Shown piece after piece: positions 9,176-19,220 of a stretch of DNA of 64,000 nucleotides. This DNA is from Alloyangia pacifica. Its GTDB lineage: Bacteria > Pseudomonadota > Alphaproteobacteria > Rhodobacterales > Rhodobacteraceae. The number at the start of each line of letters is the position of its first letter. Positions within the stretch are counted from its first letter, which is position 1. The notes beneath the pieces are model-generated. The model was not told the origin of the DNA, searched no databases, and saw only the letters and a list, made by a program, of their open reading frames with translations. The position numbers were made by a program, and so were the translations under genes. Location: NCBI RefSeq assembly GCF_020524285.1, contig NZ_JAIVKX010000024.1, positions 1 through 64,000 of the forward strand, read 5' to 3'.

Positions 9176-10252
9176 ATGAAACTCCTGGTCACCGGCGGTG
9201 CCGGCTTCATCGGATCGGCCGTGGTGCGGCTCGCCATCGCGCGCGGCCACGAGGTGGTGAACCTCGACGCGCTCACCTATGCCGCCTGCCTCGAAAACGT
9301 CGCCGAGGCGGCGCAGAGCCCGCTCTACGCCTTCGAGCAGGCCGACATCCGCGACCGCGCCGCGCTCGACCGGATCTTCGCGGCCCACAAGCCCGACGCG
9401 GTGATGCATCTCGCCGCCGAGAGCCATGTCGACCGCTCGATCGACGGGCCGGGCGATTTCATCGAGACCAATATCACCGGCACCTACAACATGCTCGAAG
9501 CCGCCCGCGCCTACTGGACGCAGCAGGGCAAGCCCGAGGCGTTCCGCTTCCACCATATCTCCACCGACGAGGTCTTCGGCTCGCTGCCCGCCGATCCGTC
9601 CGTGCAGTTCACCGAAGAGACGCCCTACGATCCGCGCTCGCCCTACTCGGCCTCCAAGGCCAGCTCGGACCACCTGGTGCGCGCCTGGCACGAGACCTAC
9701 GGGCTGCCCGTCGTTCTGACCAACTGCTCGAACAACTACGGGCCCTACCACTTCCCGGAAAAGCTCATCCCGGTGGTGATCCTCAACGCGCTCGCCGGAA
9801 AGCCGCTGCCGATCTACGGCACCGGCGAGAACATCCGCGACTGGCTCTACGTCGAGGACCACGCCGACGCGCTGCTGCTGGTGGTGGAAAAGGGAGAGCT
9901 GGGCCGCAGCTACAACATCGGCGGCGAGAACGAGCGCACCAACCTCGAGCTGGTGAAAACCCTGTGTTCGGTCCTCGATGCCAAGCGCCCGAAGGACAGC
10001 GGCAGCTACGCCGACCAGATCACCTTCGTCACCGACCGCCCGGGCCATGACGCGCGCTACGCGATCGACCCTTCGCGGATCAGGGGCGAACTCGGCTGGC
10101 GCCCCTCGGTGACCGTCGAGGAAGGCCTCGAGAAGACCGTGCAATGGTATCTCGACAACGAGGCCTGGTGGCGCCCGCTGCAGGCCCGCGCGGGTGTCGG
10201 CCAGCGGCTCGGCACCAATACCGGCGGCGCGGCGCAAAAGACCCCGGCCTGA
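9176..10252 (+). CDS. rfbB: dTDP-glucose 4,6-dehydratase
   Basis: 358 residues, full length. The NAD-binding GGAGFIG lies at residues 7-13, the HISTDEVFG active-site block at 127-135 provides Thr130, Asp131 and Glu132, and SPYSASK gives Tyr157 and Lys161. This set is diagnostic for RmlB, which converts dTDP-glucose to dTDP-4-keto-6-deoxyglucose, step two of dTDP-L-rhamnose synthesis. It follows the AlgX-like gene closely and precedes rfbA by 84 bases. In many bacteria rfbD, the final reductase, lies in this operon; it is missing here and the 84-base gap holds no remnant of it. Confidence 0.96.
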   Translation: MKLLVTGGAGFIGSAVVRLAIARGHEVVNLDALTYAACLENVAEAAQSPLYAFEQADIRDRAALDRIFAAHKPDAVMHLAAESHVDRSIDGPGDFIETNITGTYNMLEAARAYWTQQGKPEAFRFHHISTDEVFGSLPADPSVQFTEETPYDPRSPYSASKASSDHLVRAWHETYGLPVVLTNCSNNYGPYHFPEKLIPVVILNALAGKPLPIYGTGENIRDWLYVEDHADALLLVVEKGELGRSYNIGGENERTNLELVKTLCSVLDAKRPKDSGSYADQITFVTDRPGHDARYAIDPSRIRGELGWRPSVTVEEGLEKTVQWYLDNEAWWRPLQARAGVGQRLGTNTGGAAQKTPA

Positions 10253-10336
10253 TCCGGCCAAGCACGCCCTCGGGCCGCAGGTCCGGGGGCGGCGGCCCCT
10301 CCCAGACCCACTCCCGACTTGAGGCAACGTGCAAAC

Positions 10337-11212
10337 ATGACAAAGCGTAAAGGTATCATCCTCGCAGGGGGCTCCGGGACCCGGCTCTACCCGATCACCA
10401 TCGGCGTATCGAAACAGCTGCTGCCGGTCTACGACAAGCCGATGATCTACTACCCGCTCTCGGTGCTGATGCTCGCCGGCATCCGCGAGATCTGCCTGAT
10501 CACCACGCCGCAGGACCAGGAGCAGTTCCAGCGCACCTTGGGCGACGGCAGCCAGTGGGGCATCTCGCTCACCTACGTGGTCCAGCCCAGCCCCGACGGT
10601 CTGGCGCAGGCCTACCTGCTAGCCGAGGAGTTCCTCGCCGGCGCGCCCTCGGCCCTGGTGTTGGGCGACAATATCTTCTACGGCCACGGGCTGCCCGAGA
10701 TGATGGCGCAGGCCGATGCGCGCGAGAGCGGCGGCACGGTCTTCGGCTATCGCGTCGCCGATCCCGAGCGCTACGGCGTGGTGGATTTCGACACCGACGG
10801 CCGCGCCACCTCGATCATCGAGAAGCCCGAGGTGCCGCCCTCGAACTACGCGGTGACCGGGCTCTACTTCCTCGACGGCACGGCCCCCGAGCGCGCCAAG
10901 CAGGTGCAGCCCTCGGCGCGCGGCGAGCTGGAGATCACCACGCTGCTGGAGATGTACCTGCACGAGGGCCAGCTCGACGTAAAGCGCATGGGCCGCGGCT
11001 ACGCCTGGCTCGACACCGGCACCCATGGCTCGCTGCTCGACGCGGGCAACTTCGTCCGCACGCTGGAGAAACGCCAGGGCCAACAGGCCGGCTGCCCCGA
11101 GGAGATCGCCTTCGACCAGGGCTGGATCGATCGCGAGCAGCTCGCGGCGCGGGCCGAGAAGTTCCGCAAGAACGACTACGGGCGCTACCTGATGGGGCTG
11201 CTCAGGGGGTAA
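10337..11212 (+). CDS. rfbA: Glucose-1-phosphate thymidylyltransferase
   Basis: 291 residues. [14 protein letters not shown] at 6-19 is the nucleotide-binding signature of sugar nucleotidyltransferases, and [12 protein letters not shown] with [12 protein letters not shown] and [15 protein letters not shown] identify RmlA, which makes dTDP-glucose from dTTP and glucose-1-phosphate. The ATG at 10337 fits the family start; a TTG six codons earlier is possible but unlikely. A GAGG lies about 12 bases upstream. It is last in the plus-strand rfb operon and is followed by a hairpin between convergent genes. Feedback control by dTDP-rhamnose is usual in the family but cannot be read from sequence. 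Confidence 0.96.
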   Translation: MTKRKGIILAGGSGTRLYPITIGVSKQLLPVYDKPMIYYPLSVLMLAGIREICLITTPQDQEQFQRTLGDGSQWGISLTYVVQPSPDGLAQAYLLAEEFLAGAPSALVLGDNIFYGHGLPEMMAQADARESGGTVFGYRVADPERYGVVDFDTDGRATSIIEKPEVPPSNYAVTGLYFLDGTAPERAKQVQPSARGELEITTLLEMYLHEGQLDVKRMGRGYAWLDTGTHGSLLDAGNFVRTLEKRQGQQAGCPEEIAFDQGWIDREQLAARAEKFRKNDYGRYLMGLLRG

Positions 11213-11214
11213 GC

Positions 11215-11240
11215 GCGCGGACCCCGAAGAGGGGCCGCGC
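11215..11240. terminator. Hairpin between convergent rfbA and sulfotransferase genes
   Basis: GCGCGG-A-CCCC, loop GAAGA, GGGG-CCGCGC: ten pairs with one bulged A, directly after the rfbA stop and just before the stop of the opposing gene. No T-tract follows on either strand, so it may work as a bidirectional or Rho-assisted terminator. Confidence 0.5.
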
Positions 11241-11244
11241 CGCT

Positions 11245-12825
11245 TCAGCGCTGCCCGCGCAAGGCGTTGAGCACCCGCCGCACCGGCGCCGTGATGCGCC
11301 AGGAGGTGCTGCTGCGTAGCGCCCTGACCTCCTCCGCGGCGCTCTTGGCCTTCTGCGCATATGTCTCGTAGTCGGTCGTGAGGCTCCTCAGCCGCGCCTC
11401 CTTTGCCCGGTTCGAGGCTTCAAGCTGCGCCTTCTCCGAGGAAAGGGCGGCAAGCTTCTGCTTGAGCTCCCCGAAATGCGCCTGGTTCTCCGAGGAGAGG
11501 GCGCGCAGCTCGTCCAGAGCGGAGGTCAGTTCCGCGGTCTCCCGGCGCCACTGCCCGGTCACCTCGGCGAGCCGGGCGTCATGGCGCTTCCTGAGCGCCG
11601 CCATTTCCTCCTCGAGCTCCCGGACCTGCGCGAGGGTGGCATCGCGATCCTCTTCCGCGGCCCGGGCCCGCTCGGCGTCCTGCTCGGACTCGAGCCGGCG
11701 CTGCGCCAGGGCACTCTGGGCCTGCGAAAGATCCGCCCGAAGCCCGGAGACCGTGCCCTCAAACTCGGCCCGCGTCTCGGCCCACCCGGTTTCGGCCGCC
11801 TTGAGCTTCTCCAGGGCCCCGTCCCGCTCGGCCTGCAGCGGCGCGATCTGCTGCTGCGCCTGCGCAAGCTCGGCACGGCCCTGCTGCTGCACCTCCTGCA
11901 GCTTCGCCTGCAGGCTGAAGCGGTCCTGCGCCGGCGGGCCGACCAGCTGCCCGAAGGCCGGGGCGGCGGCATTGAACTCGGCGCGGATCCGGTCGAGCCG
12001 CTTGTGGTCGGCCTTCCGCTCCGGCTGCTGTACCCAGCGCTCGAGGATCGCGTAGGTGTCCCGCACCCAGACCGACAGCGTGGGGTTCTCGATGAGCTTT
12101 TCCGGCACCTCCTCGAAATGCCGCAGCTTGCCGGAGAGGAAGGCTTCGATTTCCATCGAACTGCGGTCGTCGAACCGCGGCCATGTCACCTCCAGGGCGT
12201 CCTGGATGGCCAGGACCTGCTTGACCCAGTTCTGCAGCACCGCCGTGTAGCTGGTCGTGCAGCGGCGCATGCCGCGGGTTCCGGCCTCGGCGTCGAGCAC
12301 GTGGCGCAGCCAGACGAGCATCCCTTCCGACGCGTCGATCCCGTCCCGGGTCTGCATCGACTTCGCGACCTCCAGCGGGTTGCGGTGGGTCAGGATCGGC
12401 AGGAACCCGAAGCCGGCGAGGCGCGCCGCCTCGGCCCAGAACGGCACCAGGCGGCAGATACGCGGATCCTTGAGCACCCCCAGCGTCGCGCCCTCGAACT
12501 CCGAGAGCAGCACATCCCGCGCCCGCGGCAGGTAGGCCTGCCCCTGGGCGGAGGCGAGCCAGGCCGGGCTGATCTCCCGCCAGTCCCGCCAGCTGGACTG
12601 CACGGCCCGCAGGATCTCGTCGTTGAGCTGGTAGACCTTCAGGCTCTCGAAATAGCCCTTGGGGTTGTTCTCGTTGGCCGGCATCGGGGATTTCGGCTGG
12701 TCGCAGCCAAGATGGGACAGGATCCCGCCAAGCGCCGAGGTTCCCGACCGGTGCATGCCCAGCACCACGGCAAGATGCCGGACCGGGGCATCCCCCCCTG
12801 CGACTTTGCGGTCTTTCTCACTCAT
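11245..12825 (-). CDS. Sulfotransferase-family protein with long C-terminal coiled coil
   Basis: 526 residues. The N-terminal part (about 18-290) has LAVVLGMHRSGTSALGGIL, the PAPS 5'-phosphosulfate loop, and ILTHRNPLEVAKSM as the 3'-phosphate-binding segment, as in bacterial sulfotransferases. From about 305 to 500 it is strongly heptad-patterned with Q, E, A and R rich sequence typical of coiled coil, and it ends with SSTSWRITAPVRRVLN, a tail often found at the C-terminus of polysaccharide biosynthesis proteins. The coiled coil may oligomerise the enzyme or dock it to the glycosyltransferases. It stands alone on the minus strand, convergent with rfbA. Acceptor unknown. Confidence 0.75.
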   Translation of the reverse strand: MSEKDRKVAGGDAPVRHLAVVLGMHRSGTSALGGILSHLGCDQPKSPMPANENNPKGYFESLKVYQLNDEILRAVQSSWRDWREISPAWLASAQGQAYLPRARDVLLSEFEGATLGVLKDPRICRLVPFWAEAARLAGFGFLPILTHRNPLEVAKSMQTRDGIDASEGMLVWLRHVLDAEAGTRGMRRCTTSYTAVLQNWVKQVLAIQDALEVTWPRFDDRSSMEIEAFLSGKLRHFEEVPEKLIENPTLSVWVRDTYAILERWVQQPERKADHKRLDRIRAEFNAAAPAFGQLVGPPAQDRFSLQAKLQEVQQQGRAELAQAQQQIAPLQAERDGALEKLKAAETGWAETRAEFEGTVSGLRADLSQAQSALAQRRLESEQDAERARAAEEDRDATLAQVRELEEEMAALRKRHDARLAEVTGQWRRETAELTSALDELRALSSENQAHFGELKQKLAALSSEKAQLEASNRAKEARLRSLTTDYETYAQKAKSAAEEVRALRSSTSWRITAPVRRVLNALRGQR

Positions 12826-13170
12826 TGCGCGGCCTTCATCCTTGACGTCACGCAGCCTGCCTGCGTCTGTGCTGAGCTCTCAATCGAAGCAGAAAACCCG
12901 GACCCGGCTTGCCCGCGTCCCGCCTGCGCGAGGACGGCCGTGGCGGCGCACCCCGGAACGCGCCCGGGCTCCTCCCTCAGACAAGAAAAGGGCCCCTCCT
13001 CCCGAAGCCCCGCACTGGCACCCTTCAGGGCCTCCTGACATGGCCCCAACACTCCATTCATTGCCACAAAAGTAAACATTCCGCGGCCCGCCTGCGGCCA
13101 TGATCGCGCAGAGCGTGTCTTCCGCGCCCCAGCGCCCCGGACCGATCCGACATGCGGGCAAACGGTCAGG
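12826..13170. other. Non-coding gap between two minus-strand genes
   Basis: 345 bases with no gene I can support. It must carry the promoter of the coiled-coil sulfotransferase gene; the only AT-richer patch is around 13060-13082, about 240 bases from that start. Short open frames here are GC-rich shadows without family resemblance. Confidence 0.4.
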
Positions 13171-15102
13171 TCAGCGGGAGGGGCCGCCCTCGTAATACAT
13201 CCGATCCGGCCCCAGCACCTGCGCCAGGTAGGTGCCGTCCGGGTCGGGGATGTAGTCCACCTCGGCGCGGTCGTGGCCGGAGGCGAGCCCGGGCCGGCCG
13301 GCGCCGCCCTTCAGCCCCAGGTGCAGGGCCGGGTGGTCCTGGATGAGGTACTTGGACCCCTCGAAACCGTGCCACCAATGGCGGTCGATCAGCCCCTGCG
13401 CGCGGATCTCGGGGGTCTCCGAACGGCAGATCCGCGCCAGGCACTCGGAGGCCGGGCCGCGGCGGAAGCCGCTCTGGGCAAAGGCGGTATGGGCGGGCTG
13501 GAACCCATGTTTCCAAGCGCGCCCCTGCAGGTGGTAGTAGCGGATTAGATTGAGGCCAACGAGATCGAAGCTGTCCAGCCAGGGCAGCAGGAATTCGGCA
13601 TAGAGCGGCGAGTACCAGTCGTCATCCTCGAAGATCAGCACCCGCTCGGCGCCGAGATGCTCCAGCCCGGCCAGCACGTTGCACGGCAGCGTGTGTGGCG
13701 GATCCTGAGGGTTCGGGGCGCGGCGCACGTAGGTTGCCCACTCCGGCAGCGCGATATCCTCGGGCAGCGGGCGCGCGCCGTCGTCCACCACGATCCATTC
13801 CCGCGGCTGCAGGCTCTGGGTCGCCACCATGCGCAGGCATTGCGCGAAGGCCTCGGGCCGGTCGCCGGTCGGGGTGAGAATGGCATAGTCGCCCACCGGA
13901 GCCGCGGCCCGCGCCGCCGGGCTGTAGCGCCGGTCCGCCCCGAGCCCCGGCGCCTGCCCCGCGGCCATCGCTTCGACCGCCGGTGTGATCCAGCGCGTGC
14001 CCAGCCCGCCCAGCAGCTCGGTCATCGGGATATTGCGGCGCGGCGCCTCCGGCGGCAGCCCCGGCAGCACCTCGACCGGCGCCTCCGGATCGAGGCAGGA
14101 GGCAAGCGCCACCTGCCCGCCCATCGCCTGCGCCAGCAGCCCCGGCAGCCGCTCTCCGGCATGCGCCAGCTGGCCGTCGCTCTGCCCCGGCCGGAACTCC
14201 CCGGCACGGATGCCCCCCATCAGCCGCTCGACCAGCTCGGCGCGCAGCCAGCACGAGCCCCCCGCGAAGAAGCCCCAGTCGGCCTCCAGCACATCGGACG
14301 GCACCCCAGCCCTGCCGAGCAGCGCGGTCAGCACAGCAGCCGTGTCCGGCTGCGCGCCCGGCCCGTGCTGGAAAAGCGCGCGGCCGCCGCCGAGCAGCAC
14401 CTCAGGGCGGTCGCGGAAGATCTGCGCGACCTCGGCCACCCGCGCCGCCGGGCCCACGGTGCCGCGCAGCAGTCTCTCGCGCAGGGGCCCCGGCAGCCTG
14501 TCGCCGCCCTGCAAGGCCAGCCTGCAATAGACCCCGTAACCGCGCCGGTCGATCCGCTCCAGCACCTGCAGGAAGGCGCCGACGTCCTGCCCGAGGTTGT
14601 CCACCGCCACCGGCACCGCGCCCGGGAAGGCGGCGCGGATCAGCGCCTCGTCATGGGACTTCGAGGCGCGCGGGTAGCTGACGTAGATATCGGCGTGTTC
14701 GGGGAAGGCCGCCAGCGCCCGGCGCAGATCGTCGAAGACCTCGAGGTGATAGGCATGCACGATCACCGCCATCTCGGCGGCCCGTTCCCCGCCCGTCTCC
14801 GCCCCCCGCTCCGGGCGCTCGACCGGCCCGAGCGGCGGCAGCATCTCGCGCCCCTCGGCCCGGCCGTAGCGCTCGTAGTGCAGCAAGGGGTTCACCCCGG
14901 CGGCGGCAACATCGGGATGCGCCGCCAGGTAGCCGCGGGTGCTGAAGCCCGGCCCCGGGTCAAAGCCGGCGGCAGCCCCCTCGCGCAGGTAGTGCAACGC
15001 CGCGGAGACGGGGCGCGTGCCGGAAAGGTAGCGCCGGACGTACCAGGCGCGGTCGAAATAGGGGCTCCGTCCGATGCGCGCCGCTGCCAGAAATCGCCTC
15101 AA
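13171..15102 (-). CDS. Rhamnan synthesis F-like domain fused to GT2-like domain
   Basis: 643 residues. The N-terminus (about 14-90) carries the 'YFDRAWY..HYLREG..GYLAAHPDV..NPLLHYERYG.AEGRE' module shared with the 1347-residue transferase. Residues about 110-330 resemble the rhamnan synthesis protein F domain (VIVHAYHLEVFDDL, IYVSYP, NLGQDVGAFLQVL), seen in proteins of rhamnose polymer synthesis. The C-terminal third looks like a GT2 domain: YAILTPTGDRPEAF, WIVVDDGA and a FEDDDWYSP metal-binding block. With rfbA, B and C nearby, a role in rhamnosyl transfer is plausible. The only workable start is TTG at 15102, well placed six bases after GGGAG. The second domain assignment is less certain than the first. 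Confidence 0.7.
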   Translation of the reverse strand: MRRFLAAARIGRSPYFDRAWYVRRYLSGTRPVSAALHYLREGAAAGFDPGPGFSTRGYLAAHPDVAAAGVNPLLHYERYGRAEGREMLPPLGPVERPERGAETGGERAAEMAVIVHAYHLEVFDDLRRALAAFPEHADIYVSYPRASKSHDEALIRAAFPGAVPVAVDNLGQDVGAFLQVLERIDRRGYGVYCRLALQGGDRLPGPLRERLLRGTVGPAARVAEVAQIFRDRPEVLLGGGRALFQHGPGAQPDTAAVLTALLGRAGVPSDVLEADWGFFAGGSCWLRAELVERLMGGIRAGEFRPGQSDGQLAHAGERLPGLLAQAMGGQVALASCLDPEAPVEVLPGLPPEAPRRNIPMTELLGGLGTRWITPAVEAMAAGQAPGLGADRRYSPAARAAAPVGDYAILTPTGDRPEAFAQCLRMVATQSLQPREWIVVDDGARPLPEDIALPEWATYVRRAPNPQDPPHTLPCNVLAGLEHLGAERVLIFEDDDWYSPLYAEFLLPWLDSFDLVGLNLIRYYHLQGRAWKHGFQPAHTAFAQSGFRRGPASECLARICRSETPEIRAQGLIDRHWWHGFEGSKYLIQDHPALHLGLKGGAGRPGLASGHDRAEVDYIPDPDGTYLAQVLGPDRMYYEGGPSR

Positions 15103-15332
15103 GAGATGCTCCCGTCCCGCCCGGCTCCGCCCGCCCCCGAAGGGACCGGCGCCGGATGCTTTTTCTCCTAGCTATCCGGCCCGCTGCAGCTTTGCCAGAT
15201 CCGCGCAGCCCGCCGTCCGTGCCGCGGCAGCCACGCCACAGCCGCCACCCGGCGCCCCGCGCTTGCCGCTGCGCGCGGGCTCTGCGAGAACCTTGGCAAA
15301 TTCCCCGCCCCCAGAGACACCCGAAGACACGT

Positions 15333-17450
15333 ATGGCCGATACCGACCCCACCTCCGCCCCCGTGCGCCTGCTGCTGCATGGCGGCGAGGACCGCACGCT
15401 CGGCGGCCCTAGCGTGCGGGTGCCGCGCAGCGCCGAAGCGCTGCGCCGGATCGGCTGGCTGGCGGAGGCTTCGCTCTACGAAAGCGCCGCCGAAATCCCC
15501 GAAGACACCGTGCACCTCTTCAACGTCTGGCCACCCGAGAGCGCGCTGGCGGCGCTGCGCGGCCTCAGGGCGGCGGGCAAGCGGGTCGTGTTCTCGCCGA
15601 TCTACCTCGATTTCAGCGAGATGCCGCTCTGGAGCGCGTTGCAGCAGCCGGATCTGCCGCCACAGGCGCGCGCGGCGCTGCGCCGCCAGCTGCAGACGCG
15701 CGGGCACCATCACGAGATCGCCCCGGGCTACCACGCCATGGTGCGCGAGATGCTGGCGCTCTGCGACCACGTGATCCTCCTCAGCGAGGCCGAACGCGCC
15801 GCGCTGGCGGCGATCGGCGCCGAGCTGCCGCCCGAGCGCGCCAGCCTGGTCCATAACCCGGTCGATGCGGCGCTCTGGCAGGGCGGCGATGCGGCGCTCT
15901 TCCGGCAGGCGCATCTGCCTGCGGAGGCCGGCGACTACGTGATCTGCATCGGCCGCGTCGAGCCGCGCAAGAACCAGCTCAGCCTCGCCCAGGCACTGCA
16001 GGGCCTGCCGCTCAAGCTGGTGCTGATCGGTCATGACGGCGATCCGGACTATGCCACGCAGATCCGCGCCGAGCTGGGGGATCGGCTGATCCGCCCGGGG
16101 CGGCTCGCGCCCGGCGGCGAGATGCTGCGCTCGGCGCTGGCCGGGGCGCGCGCCTTCGTGCTGCCGAGCTGGGCCGAAGGCGCCTCGCTTGCGGCGCTCG
16201 AGGCGGCGGCGGCGGGCGTGCCGCTGGTGCTCTCGGAAAGCTCCTCGGAGCGCGAGTATTTCGGCGATCTCGCGCGCTATTGCGATCCGGGCGCGCCGGA
16301 AAGCCTGCGCGCCGCGCTGGAGGCCACGCTGGCCGACCCCGAGGCCGCCGCCCGCGCCGAGGCGCTGCGCGCCCATGTCGCCCGGCACATGTCCTGGGAG
16401 GGCTACGCCCGCGCCACCGCCGAGGCTTATCAGCGCGCCCTGCAGAGCCCGCCGAAGACGCCCCCGGCAGCGCCTCCCGGCCAGATCCCTGGCCAGACCC
16501 TGCCGCCGCTGCTCGCCGGCGAGATCGCCCAAGCCGGCAGCGAGGCGACCGAGCAGAAGATCCGCTTCGGCGCGGGCTGGCAGGCGCCGGAGGCGGGGCT
16601 GCGCCGGATCTCGGCACCGCGCGCCACGTTCTGGCTGCGCGGAGACCGCGCGCTGCGCCCCGGGCAGGAGGCGCTCCTGCTGCACCTCGGCCTCTGCGGC
16701 GCGCCCGCCGAAGGGGAGACCCCCGAAGACGCCCCCGGAATTTCCCACGAAGCGCCCGCCGAGCTGCGCGTCCATTGCGGCGGCACCTGCCTCTATGCCG
16801 CCCCGGTCACCGCCTCCAGCCTGCCCGGCGACCTGTTTCTGCGCCTGCCCGCCAGCGCGCTCGATGCCGCGGGCGAGCTGGCGCTGGGGATCGAGCTGAT
16901 CCCCGGGCAAGGCGCCGAGCCCACCGGAGCCGTCCCCGCCCTCGGCCTCGCCTTCGCCCGGCTGCTCGACACCGAGCTCGGCAACCCGCTCTATGTCCTG
17001 CCCGACCCGCAGAACTGGAGCTTTGGCCTGCTGCCGCAGGAGATCGACCTCGGCCTCCCGGCGCCGCGCGCCCTCCTCGCTCCGGACCTGCGGGCCACCG
17101 CCGCCTGGGGCGCCGGGTCGCACGCGCCGCAACTGGCGCTCTTCGTACCGATCCTGCCCGGCGCCCCGGCGCAGCAGCTCACACTGAGCCTGCGCCCGGT
17201 GGCCAGCGCCGAGGCCCCCTGCGGCGCGCGGATCTCCTGGAACGGCCGGCTGCTGGCCGAGCCGCGCTGGCAGAACAGCGCCCCGGTCGAGTTCAGCTTC
17301 GAGCTGCAGGAGAGCGACCTGCAAGCCGCCCCCGCGGTGCTGCTGATCGAGCCACTCGGCACCGCCACCCCGGCGGATCTGGGCCTCGGGCAGGAGCGCG
17401 GGCTCGCAGGGCTCGGGCTCTTCGACCTCAGCCTGACACCGAAGGGGTGA
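15333..17450 (+). CDS. GT4-family glycosyltransferase with C-terminal beta-domain extension
   Basis: 705 residues from the ATG at 15333. Residues about 12-370 form a GT4 enzyme: GGPSVRVPRSAEALR near the N-terminus, IGRVEPRKNQLSLAQAL at about 206, and FVLPSWAEGASLAALEAAAAG at about 275-295 for the nucleotide-sugar site. After a proline-rich linker (about 372-395) comes a region rich in predicted beta strands (408-705); its first part, beginning RFGAGWQAPEAG, resembles the whole of the next gene product. It may bind saccharide or partner proteins. An in-frame extension upstream to 15156 lacks family likeness and is arginine/proline-rich shadow. The neighbour starts five bases after its stop, so they are co-expressed. 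Confidence 0.8.
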   Translation: MADTDPTSAPVRLLLHGGEDRTLGGPSVRVPRSAEALRRIGWLAEASLYESAAEIPEDTVHLFNVWPPESALAALRGLRAAGKRVVFSPIYLDFSEMPLWSALQQPDLPPQARAALRRQLQTRGHHHEIAPGYHAMVREMLALCDHVILLSEAERAALAAIGAELPPERASLVHNPVDAALWQGGDAALFRQAHLPAEAGDYVICIGRVEPRKNQLSLAQALQGLPLKLVLIGHDGDPDYATQIRAELGDRLIRPGRLAPGGEMLRSALAGARAFVLPSWAEGASLAALEAAAAGVPLVLSESSSEREYFGDLARYCDPGAPESLRAALEATLADPEAAARAEALRAHVARHMSWEGYARATAEAYQRALQSPPKTPPAAPPGQIPGQTLPPLLAGEIAQAGSEATEQKIRFGAGWQAPEAGLRRISAPRATFWLRGDRALRPGQEALLLHLGLCGAPAEGETPEDAPGISHEAPAELRVHCGGTCLYAAPVTASSLPGDLFLRLPASALDAAGELALGIELIPGQGAEPTGAVPALGLAFARLLDTELGNPLYVLPDPQNWSFGLLPQEIDLGLPAPRALLAPDLRATAAWGAGSHAPQLALFVPILPGAPAQQLTLSLRPVASAEAPCGARISWNGRLLAEPRWQNSAPVEFSFELQESDLQAAPAVLLIEPLGTATPADLGLGQERGLAGLGLFDLSLTPKG

Positions 17451-17455
17451 GCGCC

Positions 17456-17962
17456 ATGCACCTGCCGTCAAACAGCCGTTTCGAGCAGCCCATGGAAGGG
17501 CGCGAGTTGAGCACCGGGATCCGGCTTGGCCGCGGCTGGCACCCCCCAGACCCCACAGATCCCGGGGACGCGGGCACGGCCTGGACCCGCAGCCCGCGCG
17601 CCACGCTGCAGATCTCCGCCGGGCATTTCCCCGAGCCGGTGCCGCTGCGCCTGACCCTGCGGGCCTCTTGCGCCAGCCCGGAGCGGCCCGCCACGCTGCA
17701 GCTGCTCAGCCCCGGCCAGCCGCCTGTGCAGCGCCAGCTCCGCAGCACCGCCCCGATCACCCTGCTGCTGCCGACGCCGCGCCACGCGCCGGGGGCGGAC
17801 AGCACCGCGCTCACCCTCGAGATCGACCTCTTCGCCAGCCCGCTGCTGGAGGGGACCGGCTCCGACGAGCGCCAGCTCGGCCTCGCGCTTCTCGACCTCG
17901 CGCCGCGCTGGCCGCTGCGCCGGCGCCTGCGCGCGGTGCTGGCCCGCCTGCGGCCCGGCTGA
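17456..17962 (+). CDS. Small hypothetical protein, duplicate of the upstream GT's beta domain
   Basis: 168 residues starting at the ATG five bases after the preceding stop, with GGGGTGAGC as a ribosome site. Family unknown. It reads RLGRGWHPPDP, then SPRATLQ, LRLTLRAS, LTLEIDLF and ERQLGLALLDL, in the same order and spacing as RFGAGWQAPEA, APRATFWL, LLLHLGL, LALGIELI and ALGLAFARL in the C-terminal part of the upstream transferase. It therefore looks like a free-standing copy of that domain. The C-terminus is very basic (WPLRRRLRAVLARLRPG). No signal peptide or membrane segment. It could be a regulatory or binding subunit of the transferase; that is inference only. Confidence 0.65.
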   Translation: MHLPSNSRFEQPMEGRELSTGIRLGRGWHPPDPTDPGDAGTAWTRSPRATLQISAGHFPEPVPLRLTLRASCASPERPATLQLLSPGQPPVQRQLRSTAPITLLLPTPRHAPGADSTALTLEIDLFASPLLEGTGSDERQLGLALLDLAPRWPLRRRLRAVLARLRPG

Positions 17963-18051
17963 TCCCGCCCCCCAAGCCGAAAGGCCCCCCAAGCCGTGTC
18001 TTGCATGTAGCACCTCGCCCCCGGGGGACGGCGCCGGCCCTGTGCGCTTGA

Positions 18052-19188
<1,137 letters not shown>

Positions 19189-19220
19189 GCCCGACTGCCT
19201 CTCCGCGGAAGGAAATCCCG

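Noticed and set aside
13062-13082. ACAAAAGTAA shared with the region upstream of ugd (about 155-165), as a common regulatory box
   Set aside because: Only ten bases match, the orientation relative to the downstream gene differs, and one chance match in 64 kb is not surprising.
15168-17471. Very long open frame on the minus strand opposite the GT4 gene (and similar ones opposite most high-GC genes)
   Set aside because: Arginine/alanine/glycine-rich translation with no motif; the opposite strand has clear family blocks. Such frames are a by-product of GC-rich third positions.
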